A stretch of 64,000 nt of DNA from Pseudomonas ceruminis (GTDB lineage: Bacteria; Pseudomonadota; Gammaproteobacteria; Pseudomonadales; Pseudomonadaceae), in contig NZ_BQHW01000005.1 in the NCBI RefSeq assembly GCF_021602025.1, positions 248,001 through 312,000 of the forward strand, written 5' to 3'. The notes below the pieces were generated by a model. It was not told the origin of the DNA and did not search any database. It saw only the letters and a program-made list of their open reading frames with translations. Shown one piece after another: positions 27,606 to 39,208 of the stretch. Position 1 is the first letter of the stretch. Each line of letters opens with the position of its first letter. The position numbers and the translations under genes were made by a program.

Positions 27606-28889
27606 ATGACTACCCCGAGCCATTTCTCTCCCGACCACCCGGTCCCTTCCAGCCAGCGCCCCTTCGGCGCCCGCGACCTGTTCTCGCTTTGGTTCTCCCT
27701 CGGCATTGGCCTGATGGTCCTGCAGGTGGGTGCCATGCTCGCCCCAGGCCTGGGCCTGGCTGGCGCTGTACTGGCCATCGCCCTCGGCACCGGCGTGGGT
27801 GTACTGCTACTGGGGGCGGCGGGGGTCATCGGCAGTGACACCGGCCTCTCCGCCATGGCCACCTTGCGCCTGAGCCTGGGCAGCCATGGCGCTCGCCTGC
27901 CGGCGTTGCTCAACCTCCTGCAACTGGTGGGCTGGGGCGCCTTCGAAATCATCGTCATGCGCGATGCGGCCAGCCTGCTCGGGGCGCGCACGTTCGGTGA
28001 CGACAGCCTGTGGAACAGTCCGATGTTATGGACCCTGTGCTTCGGTGGCCTGGCCACCCTGCTGGCGGTCGCCGGGCCGCTGGCATTCGTGCGCAAGGTG
28101 TTGCGCAAATGGGGTATCTGGGTGTTGTTGGGCGCTTGCCTGTGGCTGACCTGGAACCTCTTTGCCAAGGCCGACCTGACTGCCCTGTGGCACCGTAGTG
28201 GCGATGGTTCGATGTCGCTGGCCGTAGGCTTCGACATCGTCATCGCCATGCCCTTGTCGTGGTTGCCGCTGATTTCCGATTACTCACGTTTCGCCCGCAG
28301 TGGCAAAGGTGTGTTCGGTGGCACTGTCCTGGGCTACTTCATTGGCAACACCTGGCTGATGAGCCTGGGTGTGGCTTACACCCTGGCCTTTGCGCCAGGT
28401 GGCGAGGTCAATGCGCTGTTGCTGGCCCTGGCGGGCGCCGGGATGGGGATTCCGCTGCTGCTGATCCTGCTGGACGAATCGGAGAAGGCATTTGCCGATA
28501 TCCATTCGGCGGCGGTTTCAAGCGGCTTGCTGGTACGCCTGAAAGTCGAACACCTGGCCTTGGCCATCGGCGTGCTGTGCACCCTGATCGCCTTGCTGGC
28601 GCCGCTGGCCCAGTACGAGAACTTCCTGCTGTTGATCGGTTCGGTGTTCGCGCCGCTGTTCGGTGTGGTGCTGATGGACCACTACGTGATCCGTCGCCGC
28701 CATGCCCCTGCGCGGGTAGCGGGCCTGCATTGGCAGGCCTTGCTGGCCTGGGCAGTGGGGGTGGCGGCCTATCACACCATCGCCGCGCAAGCACCGGAGC
28801 TGGGCGCCACGCTGCCAGCACTGTTGCTGGCAGGTGGGCTGCATGCGCTACTGAGCCTCAGCCGCGCCCGGGAAACAGCTCGGGCTTGA
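27606..28889 (+). CDS. cytX: Putative hydroxymethylpyrimidine transporter CytX (NCS1 family)
   Basis: This 427-residue NCS1 permease has about 12 hydrophobic segments. The N-terminal RPFGARDLFSLWFSLGIGLM and DIVIAMPLSWLPLISDYSRF near residue 217 match the CytX subgroup, thought to import the thiamine pyrimidine HMP. The location just downstream of riboswitch-controlled thiC supports this. The frame extends to 27489 through the REP pair, but ATG 27606 gives the normal cytoplasmic N-terminus. The stop overlaps the 3' end of the convergent lipoprotein gene by 32 bp. Substrate assignment is inference from family and neighbourhood. Confidence 0.83.
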   Translation: MTTPSHFSPDHPVPSSQRPFGARDLFSLWFSLGIGLMVLQVGAMLAPGLGLAGAVLAIALGTGVGVLLLGAAGVIGSDTGLSAMATLRLSLGSHGARLPALLNLLQLVGWGAFEIIVMRDAASLLGARTFGDDSLWNSPMLWTLCFGGLATLLAVAGPLAFVRKVLRKWGIWVLLGACLWLTWNLFAKADLTALWHRSGDGSMSLAVGFDIVIAMPLSWLPLISDYSRFARSGKGVFGGTVLGYFIGNTWLMSLGVAYTLAFAPGGEVNALLLALAGAGMGIPLLLILLDESEKAFADIHSAAVSSGLLVRLKVEHLALAIGVLCTLIALLAPLAQYENFLLLIGSVFAPLFGVVLMDHYVIRRRHAPARVAGLHWQALLAWAVGVAAYHTIAAQAPELGATLPALLLAGGLHALLSLSRARETARA

Positions 28890-29604
28890 GCACGCCGTTC
28901 AGGCGCGGGTAGGGGATTTTCAGCTCCACGTGGCCCATGGAGTAGGGCGCGATGGCATAGACTTCATATTTGACCACTACGGCGCCGTACGTCAGGGCGA
29001 TGTGCGGCGACCGCTTGAATGGCCAGGTCTTGACGAACTCGGCGTCCTTGTCCATGCCGACGCTGATCAGCCAGGCACGGTGCGATTCTTCGACCGTCTT
29101 CCAGAACGTCTCTTCCTGGCCTGGCACCAGCATGTCCTGCAGGGTCAACACCTTGTCCTGCTTGCGCGAATAGTTGATGAATGCGCGCCCAGGCATGCCG
29201 TGCGCGCCGCCGCTGTCGAGGTAACTGGATAACTCGATGATCACCAGCCCGTCATGCTGCTCGCGTACCTTGGCTTGCAGGTAGCTGCTGTTGCGTTTGT
29301 CGGCGTTGGCCAAGTATTGCTGCTCGTAGGCCTGCAAGGTGCTGGGCGCGGTGCCATGCTGATTGTCTTCGGTCAGCTGCAGCAGGCGTTTCTCGACGAT
29401 ACCGTCGAGCTTCGGCAGGGCAGGGAAGTGGACCGTGTCGATGTTCACCAATGGGCAGTCGGTTTCGCTGCATCCGGGTTTCACATGTTCCCAGGCGTCG
29501 CGTTTGACCTCGAGGGGCGCGCGGTAATTAGGGCTGAACAGGCTCTGGCAGGCACCCAGTGCCAGGGCCAGCACAGCCACGGAAGTCAGTTTGACAAGTG
29601 TCAT
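28858..29604 (-). CDS. Lipoprotein with DUF3298/RsiV-like domain
   Basis: This is a 248-residue putative outer-membrane lipoprotein: MTLVKLTSVAVLALALGACQ has a lipobox (LGAC) with Cys19. The rest resembles the PdaC/DUF4163-DUF3298 (RsiV-like) fold, with LSSYLDSGGAHGMPGRAFIN near residue 125 and YEVYAIAPYSMGHVELKIPY near the C-terminus. Family members include the lysozyme-binding anti-sigma factor RsiV, but there is no membrane helix or sigma-binding part here. Its 3' end overlaps convergent cytX by 32 bp. It is divergent from nudF; its role is unknown. Confidence 0.75.
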   Translation of the reverse strand: MTLVKLTSVAVLALALGACQSLFSPNYRAPLEVKRDAWEHVKPGCSETDCPLVNIDTVHFPALPKLDGIVEKRLLQLTEDNQHGTAPSTLQAYEQQYLANADKRNSSYLQAKVREQHDGLVIIELSSYLDSGGAHGMPGRAFINYSRKQDKVLTLQDMLVPGQEETFWKTVEESHRAWLISVGMDKDAEFVKTWPFKRSPHIALTYGAVVVKYEVYAIAPYSMGHVELKIPYPRLNGVLKPELFPGRG

Positions 29605-29788
29605 GATGATCCTTGCAGAACAGGGAAAGTCGGCCTTTGACCGTCTGCGCGGCCTTCAGTTCGCCACTAAGCTAACAGAGACAGGACGCGCTGTCCCGAC
29701 TGCGCGAACGGTTGCCGGAAAGGGGTGAAACAGGCAGGCGTGCAGAGTAGGATGGCGCGATGCGGTATCAGAGGTCATGAGGATTTCC

Positions 29789-30406
29789 ATGTCAGACACG
29801 TTCAATTCAGTGCCCAAGGGCTTCCAGATCATCGAGCGGGCCAATTGCTTCCAGGGCTTTTACAAGCTCGACAAGCTTCGCCTGCGCCATGAGCTTTTTG
29901 CCGGGGGCATGGGCCGGGAGATCAGCCGCGAACTGTTCGTGCGCCACGACGCCGTGTGTGTGCTGCCCTATGACCCTCAGCGTGATGAAGTGGTGCTGAT
30001 CGAGCAGTTTCGCGTCGGTGCGCTGGGCAAAGCCGACAACCCGTGGCTGATCGAGATGGTCGCGGGGCTGATCGACAAGGATGAACAGCCTGAAGAGGTG
30101 GCGCATCGTGAAGCCCAGGAGGAAGCCGGGCTGACCTTCAGCGCGCTGTGGCCGATGACCCGCTACTTCCCGTCGCCCGGCGGCAGCGATGAGTACGTTC
30201 ACCTGTTCCTTGGTCGCTGCAGCAGCGAAGGCGCCGGCGGCCTGCACGGTCTGGAAGAAGAGGGCGAGGACATCCGCGTGCGTGTCTGGTCGTTCGAGGA
30301 TGCCTTGCACGCTGTGCGCGATGGGCGCATCTGCAATGCGGCGACCATCATCGGCTTGCAATGGCTGGCGCTCAACAGAGATGAAGTTCGAGGTATGTGG
30401 AAGTGA
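29789..30406 (+). CDS. nudF: ADP-ribose pyrophosphatase (NudF type)
   Basis: This 205-residue Nudix hydrolase cleaves ADP-ribose to AMP and ribose 5-phosphate. A perfect Nudix box, GLIDKDEQPEEVAHREAQEE followed by AGL, starts near residue 94. The downstream RYFPSPGGSDEYVHLFLGRC is typical of the ADPRase subgroup. ATG 29789 has AGGA at 29780-29783; an in-frame ATG at 29777 is too close to its Shine-Dalgarno. It heads nudF-DUF1249-cpdA-yqiA-parE, an order shared with E. coli. Confidence 0.92.
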   Translation: MSDTFNSVPKGFQIIERANCFQGFYKLDKLRLRHELFAGGMGREISRELFVRHDAVCVLPYDPQRDEVVLIEQFRVGALGKADNPWLIEMVAGLIDKDEQPEEVAHREAQEEAGLTFSALWPMTRYFPSPGGSDEYVHLFLGRCSSEGAGGLHGLEEEGEDIRVRVWSFEDALHAVRDGRICNAATIIGLQWLALNRDEVRGMWK

Positions 30407-30849
30407 ACCTGCTGCGTGAGCGTTATCGCGTCGATCTGGCCGGGCTGCAAGCAGCCTGCGAGGCCAACTACGCCCGGCTCATGCGGCTGTTGCCAGACAT
30501 GCGCACTACCCAAAGCTCGCGGCGCATCGGCATGACCCAGGGCGACCAGATGCTGGGTGTGCTGGTACTTGATGTGGTGCTGGCCTGCCCGTACACCACC
30601 ACCCTGCGGGTTCGCCAGGAGCACAGTCTACCCTGGCTGCCGGTGCCGCACCTTGAAGTGCAGGTTTATCACGATGCGCGCATGGCCGAAGTGGTCAGTG
30701 CCGAGCATACCCGGCGCCTGCGCAGCATCTATCCGTACCCCAACGAGGCCATGCACCAGCCCGATGAAAAGGCCCAGCTCAACCTGTTCCTCGGCGAATG
30801 GCTGAGCCACTGCCTGGCCTGCGGTCACGAACTGGCAAGTGTGCGCTGA
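30403..30849 (+). CDS. yqiB: DUF1249 family protein (YqiB-like)
   Basis: This 148-residue soluble protein of unknown function is conserved between nudF and cpdA in gammaproteobacteria. Recognisable parts are LQAACEANYARLMRLLPDMR near residue 15 and RLRSIYPYPNEAMHQPDEKA near the C-terminus. The start is taken as GTG 30403, overlapping the nudF stop as GTGA with GAGG nine bases upstream; GTG 30397 is an alternative adding two residues. Function unknown. Confidence 0.85.
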   Translation: MNLLRERYRVDLAGLQAACEANYARLMRLLPDMRTTQSSRRIGMTQGDQMLGVLVLDVVLACPYTTTLRVRQEHSLPWLPVPHLEVQVYHDARMAEVVSAEHTRRLRSIYPYPNEAMHQPDEKAQLNLFLGEWLSHCLACGHELASVR

Positions 30850-30934
30850 AATGTGATGCCGGTCGGTTTCGAGTGTTTGCTCGCAACCATTCCCCCGCCA
30901 TAATTCATGCTGAATCCGCATGAGGAGACGGCCG

Positions 30935-31738
30935 GTGCCGCACCCATCCCCATCCCAGGCACCCGTCTACGTGGTGCAATTGACCGACCCGCACCTGTTC
31001 GCCGACCCCGCAGGCACGCTGCTGGGCCTCAAGACTCGCGACAGCCTGCGCCACGTGATCGCTCAGGTGCGTCGCGAGCAACCGCGCATCGACCTGCTGT
31101 TGTGCACGGGCGATCTGTCACAGGATGGCAGTGTCGCGTCGTATCAGGCGTTCCGCGCGCTGACCAGCGAGTTCGCCGCGCCGGCGCGCTGGTTGCCGGG
31201 TAACCACGATGAAGCCAAGGTGATGGCCGTGGTGGCGCCCGAGCTGGTGCAGGCGGTCACCGACATTGGCCAATGGCGGGTGGTGATGCTCAATTCTGCG
31301 GTGCCGGGGGCGACCCATGGGCAGCTTGAGCAAGACCAGTTGCAGCTACTCAACGACGCCCTGCAGTCAGCGGGCGAGCGCCATTGCCTGGTGTGCTGTC
31401 ACCATCAGCCGGTGGACATCGGCTGTGCCTGGATTGCGCCGATCGGCTTGCGCAATGGCGCTGAACTGCTGCAGCGGTTGAAGGGTTATCCACAGGTCAA
31501 GGCACTGCTCTGGGGGCATATTCATCAGGAATGGGACGAGCTGCGTGATGGCGTGCGCCTGCTGGCTACGCCCTCGACCTGCATCCAGTTCGCGGCGCGC
31601 AGCGAAGACTTCAGGGTGAGCGAGGAGCAACCGGGGTATCGCTGGCTGCGTCTGCACCCCGACGGGCGGGTGGAGACCGGGGTGGAGCGGGCCCGGGACT
31701 TCGAGGTGAGGCTCGACTTCGACAGCCCAGGCTACTAG
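30935..31738 (+). CDS. cpdA: 3',5'-cyclic-AMP phosphodiesterase CpdA
   Basis: This 267-residue class III (calcineurin-like) metallophosphodiesterase hydrolyses cAMP and so tunes Crp/Vfr signalling. All metal motifs are present: VVQLTDPHLF near residue 14, LLCTGDLSQDGS near residue 55, LPGNHDEAK near residue 87, CCHHQPVDIGC near residue 155, and WGHIHQEWDE near residue 192. GTG 30935 is chosen because GAGGAG (30922-30927) lies seven bases upstream; ATG 30920 would add five residues and overlap that site. Confidence 0.92.
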   Translation: MPHPSPSQAPVYVVQLTDPHLFADPAGTLLGLKTRDSLRHVIAQVRREQPRIDLLLCTGDLSQDGSVASYQAFRALTSEFAAPARWLPGNHDEAKVMAVVAPELVQAVTDIGQWRVVMLNSAVPGATHGQLEQDQLQLLNDALQSAGERHCLVCCHHQPVDIGCAWIAPIGLRNGAELLQRLKGYPQVKALLWGHIHQEWDELRDGVRLLATPSTCIQFAARSEDFRVSEEQPGYRWLRLHPDGRVETGVERARDFEVRLDFDSPGY

Positions 31739-31895
31739 CCGCAGGCAGTTATCCGCGGGCGGGGGTTGAGCTGCTGGCAACTTGAAGAAATTGTTGCGAA
31801 ACCCCCGTCGCTGCGCCAAAACACGGCGAACACGCTACACTGCGCATCCCTGCGCCTGCACCATCGGGCGCGAAGCCAAAGATTCCGGGGGCAGC

Positions 31896-32504
31896 ATGTC
31901 GGGTTCAATCCTCTATATCCATGGCTTCAACAGCTCGCCGCTTTCGACCAAGGCGCGCCAGCTCGAGGCCGTGATGCAGCAGCTAGGGCTGTCGGCTCAG
32001 TTGCGCGTTCCCGCCTTGCACCATCACCCACGCCAGGCCATCGCGCAGCTCGAAGCCGCCATCGCCGAGCTAGGTGCCCCCCTGCTGGTCGGCAGTTCGC
32101 TCGGCGGCTACTATGCCACCTATCTGGCCGAGCGCCACGGCTTGAAGGCCCTGTTGGTCAACCCTGCGGTAACCCCGCACAAACGCTTCGACGGCTACCT
32201 GGGCACCCAGCGCAACCATTACACCGATGAAACCTGGGAGCTGACACACGACCACGTGCAGGCGCTGGCCGAGCTGGAAGTCCCGGCACCCGAGGCTCCA
32301 GGCCGCTATCAGGTGTGGTTGCAGACCGCCGATGAAACCCTGGATTATCGCCACGCCGAGCGCTTTTACCGTGCCTGTGCCTTGCGTATCCAGGCCGGTG
32401 GTGACCACAGTTACCAAGGCTTTGCCGAGCAGATGCCGGCGCTGCTTGCCTTTGCCGGGATTGCCCGCGGGCAATATGCGGCGCTCGATTTTTCTGTATT
32501 TTGA
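31896..32504 (+). CDS. yqiA: YqiA family alpha/beta-hydrolase esterase
   Basis: This 202-residue esterase has SILYIHGFNSSPLSTKARQL at the N-terminus and the nucleophile elbow LLVGSSLGGYYATYL near residue 64, with Ser as nucleophile. C-terminal GGDHSYQGF carries the catalytic His. The frame is open upstream to 31782, but ATG 31896 with GGGGGC upstream starts the conserved fold. It precedes parE in the same order as E. coli; the natural substrate is unknown. The 157 bp before it hold no other gene. Confidence 0.9.
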   Translation: MSGSILYIHGFNSSPLSTKARQLEAVMQQLGLSAQLRVPALHHHPRQAIAQLEAAIAELGAPLLVGSSLGGYYATYLAERHGLKALLVNPAVTPHKRFDGYLGTQRNHYTDETWELTHDHVQALAELEVPAPEAPGRYQVWLQTADETLDYRHAERFYRACALRIQAGGDHSYQGFAEQMPALLAFAGIARGQYAALDFSVF

Positions 32505-32540
32505 TCTTTTTTGCATTCACCAGACTGACGACGAGAACCC

Positions 32541-34445
32541 ATGGCCAATCCCAGCGCTAGCGCCTATAACGCAGACGCCATCGAAGTCCTCTCGGGCCTT
32601 GACCCGGTCCGCAAGCGGCCGGGCATGTACACCGATACCAGCCGGCCCAACCACCTGGCCCAGGAAGTCATCGACAACAGTGTCGACGAAGCCCTGGCGG
32701 GCCACGCCCGTTCGGTGCAGGTCATTCTCCACGCCGACCATTCGCTGGAGGTCAGCGACGATGGCCGCGGCATGCCGGTGGATATCCACCCCGAAGAGGG
32801 TGTGTCCGGGGTCGAGCTGATCCTCACCAAGCTGCACGCTGGCGGCAAGTTCTCTAACAAGAACTACCAGTTTTCAGGCGGCCTGCACGGTGTGGGCATC
32901 TCGGTGGTCAACGCCCTGTCGACCCAGGTGCGGGTGCGCGTCAAGCGCGACGGCAATGAGTACCAGATGACCTTCGCCGATGGCTTCAAGGCCAGCGAGC
33001 TGGAGGTGGTGGGCAGCGTCGGCAAGCGCAACACCGGCACCAGCGTGTACTTCAGCCCTGATCCGAAGTACTTCGATTCGCCGAAGTTTTCCATCAGCCG
33101 CCTCAAGCACGTGCTCAAGGCCAAGGCCGTATTGTGCCCGGGCCTGCTGGTCAGCTTCGAGGACAAGGCCAGCGGCGAGAAGGTCGAGTGGCACTACGAG
33201 GATGGCCTGCGCTCCTACCTGGTGGACTCGGTCAGCGAGTTCCAGCGCCTGCCGGACGAGCCGTTCTGCGGCAGCCTGGCCGGCAACAAGGAAGCCGTGG
33301 ACTGGGCCTTGCTGTGGCTGCCCGAAGGCGGTGACAGTGTTCAGGAAAGCTACGTCAACCTGATCCCCACCGCCCAGGGCGGCACCCACGTCAACGGCCT
33401 GCGCCAGGGCCTGCTCGATGCCATGCGCGAGTTCTGCGAGTTCCGCAACCTGCTGCCGCGCGGGGTCAAGCTGGCACCGGAAGACGTGTGGGAGCGTATT
33501 ACCTTCGTCCTGTCGATGAAGATGCAGGAACCGCAGTTCTCCGGGCAGACCAAGGAGCGCCTGTCCTCGCGCGAGGCTGCGGCGTTCGTTTCCGGCGTGG
33601 TCAAGGACGCCTTCAGCCTGTGGCTCAATGCGCACCCTGAGCTAGGTATGCAATTGGCCGAACTGGCCATCAGCAATGCCGGCCGTCGCCTCAAGGCGAG
33701 CAAGAAGGTCGAGCGCAAGCGTATTACCCAAGGCCCGGCATTGCCCGGCAAGTTGGCCGACTGTGCCGGCCAGGACCCGATGCGCGCCGAGCTGTTCCTG
33801 GTCGAGGGCGATTCTGCCGGTGGCTCGGCCAAGCAGGCGCGGGACAAGGAGTTCCAGGCGATCCTGCCGCTGCGCGGCAAGATCCTCAACACCTGGGAAG
33901 TGGACGGCGGCGAAGTCCTGGCCAGCCAGGAAGTGCACAACATCGCCGTAGCCATTGGCGTGGACCCCGGTGCCGCCGATTTGTCGCAACTGCGCTATGG
34001 CAAGATCTGCATCCTCGCCGACGCCGACTCCGACGGCCTGCATATCGCCACCTTGCTGTGCGCCTTGTTCGTCCAGCATTTCCGCCCGCTGGTCGAGGCC
34101 GGCCATGTGTACGTCGCCATGCCGCCGCTGTATCGCATCGACCTGGGCAAGGAGATCTACTACGCCCTCGACGAGGCCGAGCGGGACGGTATCCTCGACC
34201 GTCTGGTGGCCGAGAAGAAGCGCGGCAAGCCGCAGGTGACGCGATTCAAGGGCCTGGGTGAAATGAACCCGCCACAACTGCGCGAAACCACCATGGACCC
34301 GAACACGCGGCGCCTGGTGCAGCTGACCCTGGACGACCTGCAAGGCACCACTGAAATCATGGATATGCTGCTGGCCAAGAAGCGCGCTGGCGACCGCAAG
34401 AGCTGGCTGGAGACCAAAGGCAACCTCGCCGAGGTCCTGGTTTGA
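32541..34445 (+). CDS. parE: DNA topoisomerase IV subunit B ParE
   Basis: This 634-residue GHKL ATPase subunit of topoisomerase IV decatenates daughter chromosomes with ParC. ATPase motifs are EVIDNSVDEALAGHA near residue 36, SDDGRGMPV near residue 72, and SGGLHGVGISVVNALS near residue 112. The TOPRIM domain has FLVEGDSAGGSAKQARDKEF near residue 418 and ILADADSDGLHIATLL near residue 492. ATG 32541 is 36 bp after yqiA. The stop overlaps the next TTG start. Unlike most bacteria, parE and parC here are separated by two envelope genes. Confidence 0.96.
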   Translation: MANPSASAYNADAIEVLSGLDPVRKRPGMYTDTSRPNHLAQEVIDNSVDEALAGHARSVQVILHADHSLEVSDDGRGMPVDIHPEEGVSGVELILTKLHAGGKFSNKNYQFSGGLHGVGISVVNALSTQVRVRVKRDGNEYQMTFADGFKASELEVVGSVGKRNTGTSVYFSPDPKYFDSPKFSISRLKHVLKAKAVLCPGLLVSFEDKASGEKVEWHYEDGLRSYLVDSVSEFQRLPDEPFCGSLAGNKEAVDWALLWLPEGGDSVQESYVNLIPTAQGGTHVNGLRQGLLDAMREFCEFRNLLPRGVKLAPEDVWERITFVLSMKMQEPQFSGQTKERLSSREAAAFVSGVVKDAFSLWLNAHPELGMQLAELAISNAGRRLKASKKVERKRITQGPALPGKLADCAGQDPMRAELFLVEGDSAGGSAKQARDKEFQAILPLRGKILNTWEVDGGEVLASQEVHNIAVAIGVDPGAADLSQLRYGKICILADADSDGLHIATLLCALFVQHFRPLVEAGHVYVAMPPLYRIDLGKEIYYALDEAERDGILDRLVAEKKRGKPQVTRFKGLGEMNPPQLRETTMDPNTRRLVQLTLDDLQGTTEIMDMLLAKKRAGDRKSWLETKGNLAEVLV

Positions 34446-35424
34446 TTCGTCTGTTCGCCGCCGCGTTTCTCGCGTTGGTTGCCCTGCCGAGCCTGGCAGG
34501 CAACTGGCCCGAGCTGAAACTGGCTTCAGAGCATCCGGTCGACGGCATGCGCGGTGGCAACCTCTCGGGGCTGGCCATGTGCCGCGGAGCCCTGTGGGGT
34601 GTTTCCGACCGTGATGACGACCGTATCTACCGTTTCGACCAGCAAGCGACGACATGGCGCGCGCAGCCGCTGACGTTCACCCCGCCACCGGTACCGGAGA
34701 GCGGCTTGCCCTGGGGCCTTAAGGTGCGCAACTGGGCGGCGTCGTACATCCGCGGTGGCGAGCTGGATTACGAAGGCATCACCTGCGATCAGGCCGGTAA
34801 CTTCTATCTGGTCAGCGAGGCCCATGCGGCGGTGCTGCAACTGCCGGTCGAAGGCGAGCCCGACTGGCTGAAAATCGACCCGGCCATGGTGCGCCAGGCC
34901 CGTGGCAGTGGCATGCTGCTGCACTTCAATGCCTTGTTCGAAGGTCTTGCGATCAACCCGGCAGGTGATCGCCTGTGGCTGGCCGCCGAGCGCGAGCGTC
35001 GCGGTCTGGTGGCCATCGAGCGGCAGCAGTCGGTGTGGACCTGTGGGCGCAGTTGCGTCCTGCTGAGCGAGGCTGGCGTCGAGATGCAGCCGCCACAGAT
35101 GCCCAATGCCCGTGCGCTTTCGCGTGATTTCGCCGACCTGGCCTGGTTCGAGGGCAAGCTGTTCACGCTCGAGCGCAACGCCTTCCGCGTCTGCCGTCGT
35201 GATGCCGACAGCGGCAAGGTCGAGCGCTGCTGGTCGTTCGCCGCAGAAGCTCTGGTCCCTGAGCGCCGCTACGATCAGCCGTTCGGCCTGGCAGAAGCCC
35301 TGGTGATCGATGCCAAGGGTGCCTGGATTGGTATCGACAACAACAACGGTGACCGCGCCGATGGTGAAGGCCGGCCGATCGTCTGGCGCTTCGAGGCACC
35401 GGAAGGTGGCTGGAGTGCCAGGCC

Positions 35425-35428
<4 letters not shown>
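34442..35428 (+). CDS. Secreted esterase-like/phytase-like beta-propeller protein
   Basis: This 328-residue exported protein has signal peptide MIRLFAAAFLALVALPSLAG. The mature part resembles the 'esterase-like activity of phytase' family: GGNLSGLAMCRGALWGVSDR near residue 38 and GGELDYEGITCDQAGNFYLV near residue 104 have the propeller-blade pattern, and QPFGLAEALVIDAKGAWIGI near residue 280 a later blade. Two Cys (WTCGRSCVLL) could form a disulfide, consistent with a periplasmic site. TTG 34442 overlaps the parE stop by 4 bp and is required for the signal peptide. It overlaps the next gene by 4 bp. The substrate is unknown. Confidence 0.8.
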
Positions 35429-38212
<2,784 letters not shown>

Positions 38213-38387
38213 TGTTGTGAAATGTCTGGGGCGGCAATTTCAACGCCGTTCCAGGCAGAAATGCTGGAGTCGGACCGACATTTCGCGGATGATAGTGCCC
38301 CTGCGGTGCCAGCGTGGCTGTGTGCCCGATTGAATTTATATCAGTATCACTGCGGTAAGCCTGGTGGCGACCGCCTGGATGGGATGA

Positions 38388-39098
38388 ATGAAATTTCTGC
38401 GCCTTCCATTTGCGCTGTTGATGACGGGCTTGCTAGGGCTGGGTGGGTGCAGCATGCATCAGCCGGTTGCCCTGTATCAGCTCGACAGCGGTGATCCTGG
38501 CCAGCCTTCACAGAGTGCAGGCATGGCCGTGGTGCTCGGCCCGGTGTCGGTCGCCGATTACTTGCAGCGCGAAACATTCTTGCAACGTCAAGCCGATGGT
38601 AGCCTGAGTTCGGCGACCGACGGTCGTTGGGCCGGCAGCCTGTCGGCGGATATCGACCAGTTGCTGGTACGCCAACTCGCCTGGCGCCTGGACAGCCAGC
38701 GCGTGGTGCTGGCGCCGGCCAGCACCGGCTTCTCGCCTGATGTGCAGGTATTGCTGTCGATCACCCGCCTGGATTCCGGCAAGAACCAGCCGGCGATTCT
38801 AGACGCCCAATGGCGTTTGCTCGATCGTCGCGGCAATGTCCGTGACAACCGTATCGTTCACCTCGAGCAGCAGCACGAGGGGACCGAGTCTTCGCAAGTG
38901 CAGGCCCAAGGCCAATTGCTGCAGAAGCTGGCAGAGCAACTGAGCACGGCGGTCAAGCCACTGGCTAATCAGCCGGCGGTTGCCGAAGAGGCACCCAAGC
39001 GGCCCGCCGCTCCGGTACAGGTCAAAAAAGAGCCAGAGAAGTCGAAGATCCCCATGGCTTCGCCGATTCGCACAGATATGGAAGTCTATCGGTTCTGA
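38388..39098 (+). CDS. PqiC/ABC-auxiliary-type lipoprotein, orphan
   Basis: This is a 236-residue lipoprotein: MKFLRLPFALLMTGLLGLGG then C (lipobox LGGC). The mature part matches the PqiC/ABC-transport-auxiliary family: VALYQLDSGD near residue 26, VVLGPVSVADYLQRETFLQR near residue 47, and LSADIDQLLVRQLAWRLDSQ near residue 83. The C-terminal 40 residues are a Pro/Lys/Ala-rich extension that looks disordered. PqiC partners (PqiA, PqiB) are absent from the window, so it may serve another lipid-transport (MCE) system. The 175 bp upstream show nothing else. Confidence 0.8.
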   Translation: MKFLRLPFALLMTGLLGLGGCSMHQPVALYQLDSGDPGQPSQSAGMAVVLGPVSVADYLQRETFLQRQADGSLSSATDGRWAGSLSADIDQLLVRQLAWRLDSQRVVLAPASTGFSPDVQVLLSITRLDSGKNQPAILDAQWRLLDRRGNVRDNRIVHLEQQHEGTESSQVQAQGQLLQKLAEQLSTAVKPLANQPAVAEEAPKRPAAPVQVKKEPEKSKIPMASPIRTDMEVYRF

Positions 39099-39114
39099 TG
39101 GTTCCGCCAGGCGC

Positions 39115-39144
39115 AAAAAAGCCCGCACATGTGCGGGCTTTTTT
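39115..39144. terminator. Strong bidirectional rho-independent terminator
   Basis: GCCCGCACA (39121-39129) and TGTGCGGGC (39130-39138) form a perfect 9-bp palindrome flanked by six A and six T, so it functions in both directions between the convergent pqiC-like and smp-like genes. Confidence 0.92.
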
Positions 39145-39208
39145 GTGGGGCTTGTCCCGTCCTGAAGTTAGCGGACAGCCTGCAGGAGCAGGTTGACCCG
39201 CCTAAGTA

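Noticed and set aside
38213-38387. A small gene or riboswitch between parC and the PqiC-like gene
   Set aside because: Only short frames without a Shine-Dalgarno and no stable conserved fold were seen in the 175 bp.
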